Below are positions 27,560-35,567 of a stretch of DNA of 64,000 nucleotides, piece after piece (position 1 is the stretch's first letter; each line of letters starts with the position of its first letter). This DNA is from Polyangiaceae bacterium (GTDB lineage Bacteria; Myxococcota_A; Polyangia; Polyangiales; Polyangiaceae). Under the pieces are notes generated by a model. It ran no database searches. It was not told the DNA's origin and was given only the letters and a program-made list of their open reading frames with translations. The stretch lies in assembly GCA_019637295.1 (NCBI GenBank), contig JAHBVX010000017.1, positions 1 through 64,000 of the forward strand. Direction: 5' to 3'. Made by a program: the position numbers and the translations under genes.

Positions 27560-29944
27560 ATGAACCCCGTAGCGATGGCCGTCATCATCTTGAGCCTGGT
27601 CGGCGCGTTCCTGTGGAGCGCTCACAACCGTTGGGGGCTCTTGCGGGTGGGCGATCGAACGCACGAGAGCCGCTTCGACCAGGTGCCCGAGCGGCTCGGC
27701 GCGGTCTGGACCTTCGCGTTCTTCCAGAAGAAGATGCGCTACTACCTGGCGGCGGGTCTGGCTCATCAGCTCATCTTCTTGGGCTTCGCCATCCTGCTGC
27801 TGCGCACGCTCATCCTGTGGGGCAGAGGGTTCGACCCGACCTTCAACCTGTGGCTGTTCGGCCCGGAGCAGACCCTGGGGCAGGTCTACTCGTTCCTCAA
27901 GGACGTGGTCGCGGTGCTCGTGCTCTCGGGCGTGAGCGTGTTCGTCTACTACCGGGTCATCCGGCCTCAGCAGCGCATGACGCTCGGCTGGGAGGGGCTC
28001 CTCATACTCGGCATCATCGCCACCATGATGCTGTCGGACATCGTGTACGACGGCGCCGCGATCGTGCTCAACCAGCGCTATGCGTCCGAGTGCGTGGGCA
28101 AGACGGCGGCGCTGTGCGGCCAGGTGGCCACCGTCATCGCGCCCCTGGGCGCGGCGGAGTCGATCAGCTGGCATCCGTACCCGGAGCCGGCTGGCTCCCT
28201 CGCGGCGGTCGCCGTGGCCGGCGTCGGCACCGAGGCGCTGGTGGTGATCGCCCATGCTGGGTTCTGGACTCACTCCACGCTCGTGCTCGTGTTCCTCAAC
28301 ATCTTGCCCTACAGCAAGCACTTTCACATCATCACTGCCGTCCCCAACGTCTTCTTCAGCGACCTGTCTCATCCAGGTCGGCTGCGACCGATCGCCAAGA
28401 ACACCGAAGAGCTGATGGCCATGGTGGAGAAGGCCACCGAGCGCGAGGACATGAGCATCGCGCGCATCGGCTACGCCCGAATCGAGCACTTCAGCTGGAA
28501 GGACGTGCTCGACTTCTACACCTGCACCGAGTGCGGGCGTTGCTCGGACAACTGCCCCGCGCACACCACCGGCAAGATCCTCAGCCCCAAGCACCTGACG
28601 TTGGATCTCCGGGACCACCTGTACGCTCGGCAGGAGGAGTTCTTGGAGCTCGGACAGCCGCCTCGCCTCGACTTGGCGCTGCCCGCGGCCGAGGGGGCGG
28701 CGGAGGAGGGAGCCGAGTCGACATCGAACGACGAACAGAGCGCTGCGGAAGCGGGCGGCGAGCAGGCCGAGGCGAAGCCCGCCTATCAGCCCGTGGACGT
28801 GGTGCCCAACGTGGTTCACCCGGATGTCCTTTGGGCGTGCACGACCTGCCGCGCCTGCGAGGAGCAGTGCCCGGTGATGATCACGTACGTGGACAAGATC
28901 GTGCAGATGCGCCGCAACTTGGTGATCATCAAGGGGGAGTTCCCCGGAGAGCTGAGCAAGCCCTTCGAGGGCATGGAAGTGAACGGCAACCCTTGGAACC
29001 TGTCGCGCATGGACCGCGCGACCTGGACCGAGGGTCTCGAGATCAAGACCTTCTCCGAGAAGCCCGACGCCGAGGTGCTCTACTGGGTCGGCTGCGCGGC
29101 GAGCTACGACGATCGGGCCAAGAAGGTCGCTCGGGCCACGGCGGAGCTGCTCACCTTGGCTGGGGTCGACTTCGCGATCCTCGGCGAGGAAGAGACCTGC
29201 ACGGGTGATCCGGCCCGGCGCGCCGGAAACGAATATCTGTTCACGATGCTCGCCGAGGCCAACATCGCAACCATCGATGGCTACAAGGAGCAGGGCGGCG
29301 TCAAGACCGTCCTGACCACTTGTCCACACTGCTTCAATACCCTGCTCAACGAGTATCCGGACTTTGGTGGCAAGTACGAGGTCGTGCATCACACGGACTA
29401 TCTGCTGGGCCTGGTCGCGCAGAAGAAGCTGTCCCCCAAGACCGCCGTCAAGGCCAGGGTCGCCTACCACGACAGCTGCTACCTTGGCCGCTACAACGAC
29501 GTCTACGAGTCGCCGCGCGAACTGCTCGCCGCCATCCCCGGCGTCGAGCTGGTGGAGGTGGACTACTGGACGCGGAACAAGGGGCTCTGCTGCGGCGCAG
29601 GCGGCGCGCAGATGTGGATGGAAGAGCAGAACAAGGACCGCGTGAACGTCAAGCGCATCAAGCAGCTGATGGACACCGGCGCGACCACCGTGGCGAGCGC
29701 TTGCCCGTTCTGCATGACGATGCTGACCGACGGCATCAAGAACGAGTCCAAGGAGGAGAGCGTCAAGAACCTCGACGTCGTGGAGCTGTTGGCGGTCGCG
29801 TGCGGCGTCGGCGAAGCGCGGGCGGAGGACGCGCCCCGCGACAGCGAGTCGAAGTCGGACGGCGAGCCCGACAGCGGGCCGACGACGGCCGACGCCGAGG
29901 CTGAACAGGAGAAGGTGGAGGATCGCGACGCGGAACCGACGTGA
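27560..29944 (+). CDS. Fused HdrDE-like membrane iron-sulfur oxidoreductase
   Basis: This 794-residue protein joins a cytochrome-b-like membrane part to a heterodisulfide-reductase-D-like part. About six helices fill residues 5-280. Two 4Fe-4S motifs follow: CTECGRCSDNCP near 321 and CTTCRACEEQCP near 427, separated by an acidic Glu/Ala-rich insert. Then come two CCG domains, with GCAASYDDRA near 512, CPHCFNTLLNE, CYLGRYNDVYES, the canonical GLCCGAGGAQMW near 677, and CPFCMTML. Such fusions (also called EtfQO-like or CoB-CoM-reductase-like) pass electrons between a soluble partner, often electron-transfer flavoprotein, and quinones. No etfAB lies nearby. The ATG at 27560 starts just before helix 1; the frame upstream overlaps the divergent gene. 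Confidence 0.85.
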   Translation: MNPVAMAVIILSLVGAFLWSAHNRWGLLRVGDRTHESRFDQVPERLGAVWTFAFFQKKMRYYLAAGLAHQLIFLGFAILLLRTLILWGRGFDPTFNLWLFGPEQTLGQVYSFLKDVVAVLVLSGVSVFVYYRVIRPQQRMTLGWEGLLILGIIATMMLSDIVYDGAAIVLNQRYASECVGKTAALCGQVATVIAPLGAAESISWHPYPEPAGSLAAVAVAGVGTEALVVIAHAGFWTHSTLVLVFLNILPYSKHFHIITAVPNVFFSDLSHPGRLRPIAKNTEELMAMVEKATEREDMSIARIGYARIEHFSWKDVLDFYTCTECGRCSDNCPAHTTGKILSPKHLTLDLRDHLYARQEEFLELGQPPRLDLALPAAEGAAEEGAESTSNDEQSAAEAGGEQAEAKPAYQPVDVVPNVVHPDVLWACTTCRACEEQCPVMITYVDKIVQMRRNLVIIKGEFPGELSKPFEGMEVNGNPWNLSRMDRATWTEGLEIKTFSEKPDAEVLYWVGCAASYDDRAKKVARATAELLTLAGVDFAILGEEETCTGDPARRAGNEYLFTMLAEANIATIDGYKEQGGVKTVLTTCPHCFNTLLNEYPDFGGKYEVVHHTDYLLGLVAQKKLSPKTAVKARVAYHDSCYLGRYNDVYESPRELLAAIPGVELVEVDYWTRNKGLCCGAGGAQMWMEEQNKDRVNVKRIKQLMDTGATTVASACPFCMTMLTDGIKNESKEESVKNLDVVELLAVACGVGEARAEDAPRDSESKSDGEPDSGPTTADAEAEQEKVEDRDAEPT

Positions 29945-29972
29945 CCGCGCTGCTCGGCCCCGGTCGCGCGCA

Positions 29973-30650
29973 GTGAGCAGCCTCGGTTGCGGCGCGCTCG
30001 GCGGCCTCCTCGCCCTCGGCTGCGGGACCGACGAGCCCTGGGGCGCCGCCGCCCCGGATGCCGCCGGACCTCCGCCGGCCTGTGACGCGCCAGACACGGT
30101 GTGTCCAGCGTCGCTGCCTCACGTCGGTGGTCCCTGCGCCGTACCGGAGCGCTGTGACTACGAACGCTGGGCTTTCGAGTGTCACGCCGGTCACTGGGTC
30201 GCCTTCTGCGGCGCGAGCGGGGTCGAGTGCGTTCCCACCCTGGCCGAGTCGTGCAGCCCCGTCGACGCCGAGCCCCGAGCCGGTGGTCGCGTCGAGGTGG
30301 GTCCCGGCAGCGCCGCTCCGTTCCGCCCGTTCGCCGAGGGGGAGCTCATCAGCCTCACCTGGGGCGCTCAAGGTGCGCCCATGATCCCGTACCGGCTCCG
30401 GGTCGTGCACCCCGAGCCACCGAGCTGTGCGCGGGTCACCGCGCGCATCGAGGTGGGTACGGTCACCGCGCCCGAGACGGTGTCGAACGTCCGTATGCGC
30501 TGTGGCGAGTCCCTGCTCGTTCATGAGATCTTTCCAGGTGAGCTCGCGTCTTGCTCGCCAGAGCCGCTCGATGTCTGGCTCACTGTCGCCGTTGCCGGGG
30601 TCGCCGAGCAGCGGCGGCGACTGAAGGTGCCCTGGTTCGACTGCGAGTGA
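29973..30650 (+). CDS. Cys-rich lipoprotein, unknown function
   Basis: This 225-residue protein has a lipobox (LLALGC), a short Ala/Pro linker and an N-terminal Cys-rich domain (CDAPDTVCPASLP, CAVPERCDYERW, ECHAGHWVAFC). A beta-rich C-terminal half begins near residue 90 (GRVEVGPGSAAPFRPFAEG). Even cysteine spacing suggests disulfides in the periplasm or on the surface. The GTG at 29973 lies 29 bp after the HdrDE-like stop, so they may share a transcript. It matches no family I know. Confidence 0.6.
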   Translation: MSSLGCGALGGLLALGCGTDEPWGAAAPDAAGPPPACDAPDTVCPASLPHVGGPCAVPERCDYERWAFECHAGHWVAFCGASGVECVPTLAESCSPVDAEPRAGGRVEVGPGSAAPFRPFAEGELISLTWGAQGAPMIPYRLRVVHPEPPSCARVTARIEVGTVTAPETVSNVRMRCGESLLVHEIFPGELASCSPEPLDVWLTVAVAGVAEQRRRLKVPWFDCE

Positions 30651-30666
30651 GGGGCGGCGGGCGGGC

Positions 30667-30738
30667 CTACCGGTTCACGGCTGCCTGCAGCCGTTCCAGC
30701 GCTGCCACGTCCGCCAGATCTTGCGGGCGCGCAGACGC
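30667..30738 (-). pseudogene. C-terminal stump of a nucleotidyltransferase-like gene
   Basis: The last 20 codons of a minus-strand gene survive: RPQDLADVAALERLQAAV, Asn-Arg and a TAG. A (G)RPQDLAD-ALE ending is common at the C-terminus of DUF6036/AbiEii-like nucleotidyltransferase proteins. Immediately upstream (from 30739) the sequence becomes the G-rich repeat array, so the rest of the gene has been replaced. This marks an insertion or deletion junction. Confidence 0.5.
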
Positions 30739-30740
30739 GC

Positions 30741-30850
30741 GTGGGCGTGGGCGTGGGCGGGTTGCGATGGCGTGGGCGGGTTGCGATGGCGTGGGCGGGT
30801 TGCGTGGGCGTGGGCGTGGGCGGGTTGCGTGGGCGTGGGCGGGTTGCGAT
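30741..30850. repeat. G-rich direct-repeat array, left of the four-helix-bundle gene
   Basis: There are five copies of GTGGGCGGGTTGCG, separated by GATGGC or by extra GTGGGC units. The same unit recurs in the same orientation at 31401-31486. The plus strand is very rich in G triplets, so quadruplexes are possible. The array abuts the broken gene at 30667-30738. Confidence 0.9.
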
Positions 30851-30882
30851 CGCTGCGGGCTTTCGATCGTACCGGCTTGCTC

Positions 30883-30977
30883 GGCGCCGTCCAGGCCGGG
30901 GCGGTGCTCGCCATGCTCGCCTTCGCCTGCGCGTGGCTGCGCGCCGTGCGCGCTTCGCGCGCAGCCTGGACGGCGCC
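30883..30977 (+). other. Large nested inverted-repeat structure
   Basis: GGCGCCGTCCAGGC (30883-30896) is the perfect reverse complement of 30964-30977. Inside, GGCTGCGCGC (30935-30944) pairs with 30957-30966. As RNA this would make a strong branched hairpin about 70 nt before the four-helix-bundle start codon. It has no good reading frame of its own. It may be a leader that controls the gene, or the end structure of a mobile cassette. Confidence 0.6.
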
Positions 30978-31045
30978 TGCGCGAGCCTGGTGGCGACTGG
31001 ATGCCGCCGCGCACTGGGCGAGGGCGGCTCACGAGGAGTGTCACG

Positions 31046-31378
31046 ATGTTGCGAATCTATCCGGTGTTGTTGGAGTTGATCCGAGAAGTGATGCCGCTGG
31101 TGCGGGAGCTCGAGCGACGGGAGCCGGATCTCGCGCGGCAGTGTCGGCGGGCGTTGGCGAGCGCGCCTCTCAATGTCGCGGAGGGGAGTCAGTCGCGAGG
31201 GCGGAACCGGGGCGCGCGTTACGCGAACGCGACGGGGTCGTTGCGCGAGGCGTTGGCGTGCTTCGAGGTGGCCGAGGTCATGGGCTACTTGCCCGCGCTG
31301 TCGGCGGAGCGGGTCGCGGCGTTCAATCGCGTGCTCGGCACGCTGGTGCGCGTCACCCAGGGGCCGCCGCGACGCTGA
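31046..31378 (+). CDS. Four-helix-bundle (S23/IVP-like) protein
   Basis: This 110-residue all-helical protein has the family pattern: a first long helix (PVLLELIREVMPLVRELE), then CRRALASAPLNVAEGSQSRG with the invariant N-V-A-E-G, then ATGSLREALACFEVAEVMG. Relatives are encoded in 23S rRNA intervening sequences (S23) and beside diversity-generating retroelements (Avd). They bind nucleic acid or partner proteins, and most have no known role. There is no rRNA or reverse transcriptase here. GAGGAG 8 nt before the ATG at 31046 fixes the start; the frame stays open through the left repeats, but that part is low-complexity. It is flanked by direct G-rich arrays. Confidence 0.8.
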   Translation: MLRIYPVLLELIREVMPLVRELERREPDLARQCRRALASAPLNVAEGSQSRGRNRGARYANATGSLREALACFEVAEVMGYLPALSAERVAAFNRVLGTLVRVTQGPPRR

Positions 31379-31400
31379 CGCGGCGCGCGCGAGGGGGGGC

Positions 31401-31486
31401 GTGGGCGGGTTGCGTGGGCGTGGGCGTGTCGCGATGGCGTGGGCGGGTTGCGTGGGCGTGGGCGGGTTGCGTGGGCGTGGGCGGGT
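31401..31486. repeat. G-rich direct-repeat array, right of the four-helix-bundle gene
   Basis: There are three copies of GTGGGCGGGTTGCG, plus one variant (GTGGGCGTGTCGCG) and one truncated copy, in the same orientation as the array at 30741-30850. The array begins 22 bp after the gene's stop. Confidence 0.88.
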
Positions 31487-31533
31487 CACCTTGGGTCACG
31501 GCGTCTGGCGACGACCCACCTTGGGTCACGGCG
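31487..31533. repeat. Pair of 17-bp direct repeats with small dyads
   Basis: CACCTTGGGTCACGGCG occurs at 31487-31503 and again at 31517-31533. In the second copy the flanking GACCCA makes a small hairpin with TGGGTC. The pair joins the right G-rich array to the next gene's promoter region. Confidence 0.7.
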
Positions 31534-31586
31534 CACCTGAGCGGAGCCGCGGTGCACGGGCTCGTGCGAGGCGCGTGGAGTCCGGG

Positions 31587-31592
31587 TATACT
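31587..31592 (+). promoter_or_regulatory. Candidate -10 box for the zinc-ribbon gene
   Basis: TATACT stands 10 nt before the ATG at 31603, with no Shine-Dalgarno between, so the message would be leaderless or nearly so. Confidence 0.45.
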
Positions 31593-31602
31593 CGGCGGCG
31601 CC

Positions 31603-31866
31603 ATGGCCCTCTCCTCTCCCGAGTCTCGCGCCCCCATGATCTCGGAGCCGCAGCCGGAGGAGCCTTCCGAGCTTGGTGAGCGGCAGTTCGTCTGCGACGC
31701 GTGCGGCGAAGCCTTCGCCGGAGTGCCCGGTGGGGCGGGTCTGTTCATCTGGACGCGTGGCGACGAGGTCCGCTTCGAGGAGCCTCCCTTGTGCGAGGGG
31801 TGCGCCGAGCGCGTGGCGCTGGGCGCGCTCATCAAGTGGTCTGGAGAGACCGAAGAAGAAGGTTGA
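31603..31866 (+). CDS. Small zinc-ribbon protein, unknown function
   Basis: This 87-residue soluble protein has two CxxC knuckles, FVCDACGEAFAG and LCEGCAERVA, about 35 residues apart. That is the layout of a zinc ribbon. Between them is WTRGDEVRFEEPP, and the ends are acidic. It has no signal peptide, so it should be cytoplasmic. Zinc ribbons of this size usually bind nucleic acid or protein, but nothing here tells which. It faces the convergent 31870 gene across 3 bp. Confidence 0.65.
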   Translation: MALSSPESRAPMISEPQPEEPSELGERQFVCDACGEAFAGVPGGAGLFIWTRGDEVRFEEPPLCEGCAERVALGALIKWSGETEEEG

Positions 31867-31869
31867 CGG

Positions 31870-32637
31870 TCACTGCAGCACGCGCGCGCGTCCAGCGGGC
31901 TCGCGTAGGGGCGGACGGCGTTCGAGCAGTTCCAGCGCAGTAGCGCGCAAGGCGCCGGGAGTGTCGGTGCTGTGGACGATCTCGAGGAGCTCCGTTCGCG
32001 GGCACAAGAGCAGCAGCGGCGCTGCGATCTCGGGCGGTGAGCCCGGATTGAGCAAGATCGCGTGTCGCACCCGAGCGCGGCAGAGCCAGTGGCTCGTGCG
32101 TGACACCTCACGCATCGCTTCGACTCGCGCGGGGCGGCGAGCGATCAGGCGGACCACGTCGGCCTCCGTCAGCTTCGGGTTGTGCAGCAGCAGCCGAATC
32201 ACCATGGGATGCGGGTCGGCGAGCAACTTGTCGAACGCGCGGCGGGTCGGCCGGCGTGCCAGGCTGCGGCGCTCGCCCAGCGTCAACTCGCGCCCGGCTC
32301 CGTAGTCCGGGATGGGCAGCTGGCTGGCGGGCCGCTCTCGGTAGGGGGAGGCCGGGCCAACCCGGAGCAGCCGATCGAGGGCGAGCAGCCGCCGCCCAGT
32401 CGCCTCCTCCCGCAGCCGCGCGACTGGCTCCCAGTCGCCGTGGCTGGCGACGAGCAGCACGACGGGCACGAGCGCCTCTCGCGCGCACGGGTCCGCTCGC
32501 TCTGCGGACTCGCACAGCTGGTTGAGCAGCGCAGCCGCATGAGCCGTGGGCCACTCCAGCAGCTTCTGCTCGAGCCAACCCATCTTCAGCTCCAGCTCGG
32601 TGATGGCGAGAAGAGCCCGCTCGAGCCCAGTCGTCAC
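31870..32637 (-). CDS. Helical-repeat protein, unknown function
   Basis: This 255-residue soluble protein is mostly helical. The C-terminal 140 residues contain short helical repeats of the kind LLLHNPKLTEADVVRLIARRPARVEAM and HAILLNPGSPPEIAAPLLLLC (each cited as a region). The asparagine-proline turns resemble DUF2336 or leucine-rich-variant solenoids. There are no catalytic motifs and no signal peptide. It runs divergently from the DUF4175 gene about 100 bp away. The family is not securely recognised. Confidence 0.6.
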   Translation of the reverse strand: MTTGLERALLAITELELKMGWLEQKLLEWPTAHAAALLNQLCESAERADPCAREALVPVVLLVASHGDWEPVARLREEATGRRLLALDRLLRVGPASPYRERPASQLPIPDYGAGRELTLGERRSLARRPTRRAFDKLLADPHPMVIRLLLHNPKLTEADVVRLIARRPARVEAMREVSRTSHWLCRARVRHAILLNPGSPPEIAAPLLLLCPRTELLEIVHSTDTPGALRATALELLERRPPLREPAGRARVLQ

Positions 32638-32735
32638 CCCACCAGCCTAGCACGTCGGGTCTGCGCGGCGGATTTTCCGCCGGCCACCCCCGGGCCCCCG
32701 GGACGAAGCGGACCTGCCGCGTTAGAGTTCCGGCC

Positions 32736-35567
32736 GTGGACGCGAGCCCCATCCTGCACCGACTGGCCAGCGCCTGGCGTGGTCGCGTCGGGACCGCGTC
32801 CCGGCAAGCGCTGCTCGCGCTGCTGCTGTTGGCGTTGTTCGCCGGGGCGCACTTGGCTCGGCTCGGGACGCCGGCCGCGCGCGGCGCGGCCGCGGGCGCG
32901 CTCGTGCTCGTCCTGCTCGCGATGGTGCTGCGGGCCATCCGCTGGCGTCGGGACTGGCTCGACCTGGAGCGGACGCTCACGCGGGTAGTCACCCCGTCGC
33001 ACCCGGAGCTGGGCGAACGCGCGCTGCGGGCCGCGCGGCTCATGACTCGAACGCGAGCGCGGCCGGACCTGGGCTCGGAGGAGCTCGCGCGGCTTCACTT
33101 CGAGCGCACCCTGGCCCGCATCCCGCTGGACGCGGTGACCGACAGCGCGGAAGGTCGTGCGCGTCGCTACCGACTGGTGACCCTGGGTCTGGTGTTGTCG
33201 GCGCTGACGGCGCTGGTGCTCGGCCCGCTGTCGGTGCTCGAAGGCGTGAACGTCTTGCTCGCCTGGCGTGGCCGCGCCCCGGTCCCCATGCCCTGGCTCG
33301 ACGCGGTGGAGCTCACCGCTCAGCCACCGTCCTACCTCCGGTCGAGCGATCGCAGGTTGCTGCCGGGGCTGCTCAGCCGCCTGCCCGAAGGGACGCTGCT
33401 CACCGTACGCGGCAGGCCGCTGTTCGAGGGTCGTGCGCTGGTACTCAGCGACGGTCGCGGCGAGGTCCCGTTCACCTCGGATGGCGCTGGCGGCGTGGTC
33501 GCCCGTTGGACGCTGCAGGAGAGCACCGAGCTGTTCGTCGCGGCCCGCTTCGGCAGTGTGCTGATCCTGGAAGGCGAAGTGCTGCCCTTCGTCGCCGAGC
33601 CCGATGGGTCCCCGAGCGTGACCGTCGAAGATGCACCCAGGACCGTAGAGCTCGCTGACGTCGGGCGCGTGGAGATCCGTTACGAAGCTGAAGACGACCA
33701 CGGCCTGCGGCAGGTCGATCTCGTGCTTCGCGCGGGTGACCGAGAGGAGCGACGCGTGCTGCTGCGCCTCGACGGAACGAGTCGAAACGAGCGAGGAGGA
33801 CACGCCCTGTCACCGCGCGACGAGTTTCTGCGTCGCATGTTTCTGCCCGTCGTGGTCACTGTGGAGGCGCGGGATGACGACCCAATCAATGGCCCGAAGT
33901 GGGGCAGCAGCGAGCCGATCACGTTGATCCCCTCGGCGGTGGGCAAGCCCGAGTCAGACCGTTACCGCGCGCTCGCCGCGGCACGCGACTCGCTAGTGGA
34001 CTACGCGAACTGGCGCGTGCACGAGAAGGCGGCTGTCCCCGCGGAGAAGCGCGTGAAGGAGGACAAGCTCCGCCTGGAGCGGGCGCTCGGCGAGATGCGG
34101 AGCGCGGTCGACGAGGTGTACGCTGGCGCCGGTGTGCCGAATGGCCTCCGGTCGTTCTTGCTCGGCCAGATGCGCGTGCTCGAGCGACCGCTGCGGGCTG
34201 GGGAGTCCGCGGAGCGCCGAACGGACGACGTGCTCTTGGGCGTGGACGCCGCGCTGCGCGGACTCGGCACACGAGACGCGCGTGGGGTGTCCAAGCGGCT
34301 CGCCGACGTGGCCGAAGAGGCTGCGAGCGGCGCGCGACAAGCGCGAGAGACCGAGAAGCGTAGCGTCGGCATGGCGCGACTCGACTCCGCCATCGAGGCG
34401 CTCGATGCCGGAGGGGTGCACCTGTCCCACCTCGGCCTCTTGGGGGCCGATCTGGGCGGCGTCCTCGCGGCGGATCTGGGTCGGGTTCGGCGTCTGCGAG
34501 ACGCTGACGATCTGTTCCGCGCGGAGTTGGCGGCGCGACACCTGGCGCAACGACTCGCGCGTCCCAATCCCTCCTTCGGCAGCGCGGCGCAGGGTGGAGT
34601 GGAGGCCGGAGCCCCCGGGATGAACGCCACGAGTGGTAGCGCGTCAGAGGCCGCGCAACGCTTCGATCAGCTCGCCGGCGAGCTCGAGGAGTTGGCTGAG
34701 AGTCACGCTTCCGAGATCGAGCGAGTGCAGGGGGCCTTGAGCGACGCCGAGCGAGCCGTCGAGCTCGGCCCCATCGAGGAGGAGGCCAAGCGCCGCGCAC
34801 AGGCACTGCGCGAAGCGTTGGCGGACCTCCCCCAGAGCGGGGACGAGCCCGGATCGGCGCGCGCTTCGGCGGCCCTCGCGCGCGAGCACACCGGCTCCAT
34901 GGCTCAGTCCTTGGAGCGTCTTCGCTTGGACGAAGCCGTGCAGAGCGGGAAGGACGCGCTCAGCGCCCTCGAGGAGGCCGAGCGCCGGGCGAAGGCGCCG
35001 AAGAGCCCCGCAGACTGGCTCGATGGACAGTCCCTGGCGGACGCCAAACAGAAGATCCGCGAGCAGCAAGCATGGGCGGAGAAGCAGCTCGAGCGGCTGC
35101 GCGCCGAAGCGGAGCGTCGTGCCAGCGACGCACTGAGACAATCCGGCCAGCGGGAGTCCGAACTGGCTCGCCGCGCCGGCAACCTCGCCTCCCGTGGCAA
35201 GAGCGGAGAGACGGCGCTGCCCGCTGACGCGCTAGAGGCGCTGGAGCGGGCGGAGCAGCTCATGCGCGACGCCAGCCGTGCTCTGGCGGAAGGCAAAGGA
35301 GAGCGTGCGCTCGAGCTTCAGCGACAGGCGCAGCGATTGCTCGAACAGTCGGACCGGGGTCGCACCACGGACGACGAGACCGCGCGCGCGGACCGCAAGG
35401 ACGGCGAGGGTGCGCGCGAGCTACGTACCGGCGGGGAAGTGCCGGACAAGAAGGCCAACGAGTCCGCCGAGGCGTTTCGCCGTCGCGTCCTGCGAGGATT
35501 GAGCGAGCGCAAAGACGACAAACTGGCACCGGCAGTGCGGCGCTACGCGGAGGGGCTGCTGCAATGA
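32736..35567 (+). CDS. DUF4175-like large membrane/coiled-coil protein
   Basis: This 943-residue protein has two to three N-terminal membrane helices (about 25-65 and 145-165). A beta-rich extracytoplasmic domain follows (about 180-400; WLDAVELTAQPPSYLRSS, then VEIRYEAEDDHGLRQVDLVLR). The rest is a very long Glu/Arg/Ala coiled coil (about 430-930). This order matches DUF4175 proteins, whose role is unknown. The GTG at 32736 follows a TAGAGT box by 7 nt, which looks leaderless. Its stop overlaps the next start by ATGA, so it is coupled to the metalloprotease. An envelope-spanning structural or regulatory role is plausible. Confidence 0.75.
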   Translation: MDASPILHRLASAWRGRVGTASRQALLALLLLALFAGAHLARLGTPAARGAAAGALVLVLLAMVLRAIRWRRDWLDLERTLTRVVTPSHPELGERALRAARLMTRTRARPDLGSEELARLHFERTLARIPLDAVTDSAEGRARRYRLVTLGLVLSALTALVLGPLSVLEGVNVLLAWRGRAPVPMPWLDAVELTAQPPSYLRSSDRRLLPGLLSRLPEGTLLTVRGRPLFEGRALVLSDGRGEVPFTSDGAGGVVARWTLQESTELFVAARFGSVLILEGEVLPFVAEPDGSPSVTVEDAPRTVELADVGRVEIRYEAEDDHGLRQVDLVLRAGDREERRVLLRLDGTSRNERGGHALSPRDEFLRRMFLPVVVTVEARDDDPINGPKWGSSEPITLIPSAVGKPESDRYRALAAARDSLVDYANWRVHEKAAVPAEKRVKEDKLRLERALGEMRSAVDEVYAGAGVPNGLRSFLLGQMRVLERPLRAGESAERRTDDVLLGVDAALRGLGTRDARGVSKRLADVAEEAASGARQARETEKRSVGMARLDSAIEALDAGGVHLSHLGLLGADLGGVLAADLGRVRRLRDADDLFRAELAARHLAQRLARPNPSFGSAAQGGVEAGAPGMNATSGSASEAAQRFDQLAGELEELAESHASEIERVQGALSDAERAVELGPIEEEAKRRAQALREALADLPQSGDEPGSARASAALAREHTGSMAQSLERLRLDEAVQSGKDALSALEEAERRAKAPKSPADWLDGQSLADAKQKIREQQAWAEKQLERLRAEAERRASDALRQSGQRESELARRAGNLASRGKSGETALPADALEALERAEQLMRDASRALAEGKGERALELQRQAQRLLEQSDRGRTTDDETARADRKDGEGARELRTGGEVPDKKANESAEAFRRRVLRGLSERKDDKLAPAVRRYAEGLLQ

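Noticed and set aside
27536-30097. 853-codon minus-strand frame
   Set aside because: Antisense shadow of the HdrDE-like gene: His/Arg/Leu-rich composition, no domain motifs, while the plus strand has complete iron-sulfur motifs.
30741-31486. CRISPR array
   Set aside because: Units are 14 bp and irregular, with no unique spacers and no cas genes.
30551-31866. Long plus-strand frames running through the G-rich arrays
   Set aside because: The array translates to low-complexity W/G/V/A/R repeats. Good starts with signals lie at 31046 and 31603 instead.
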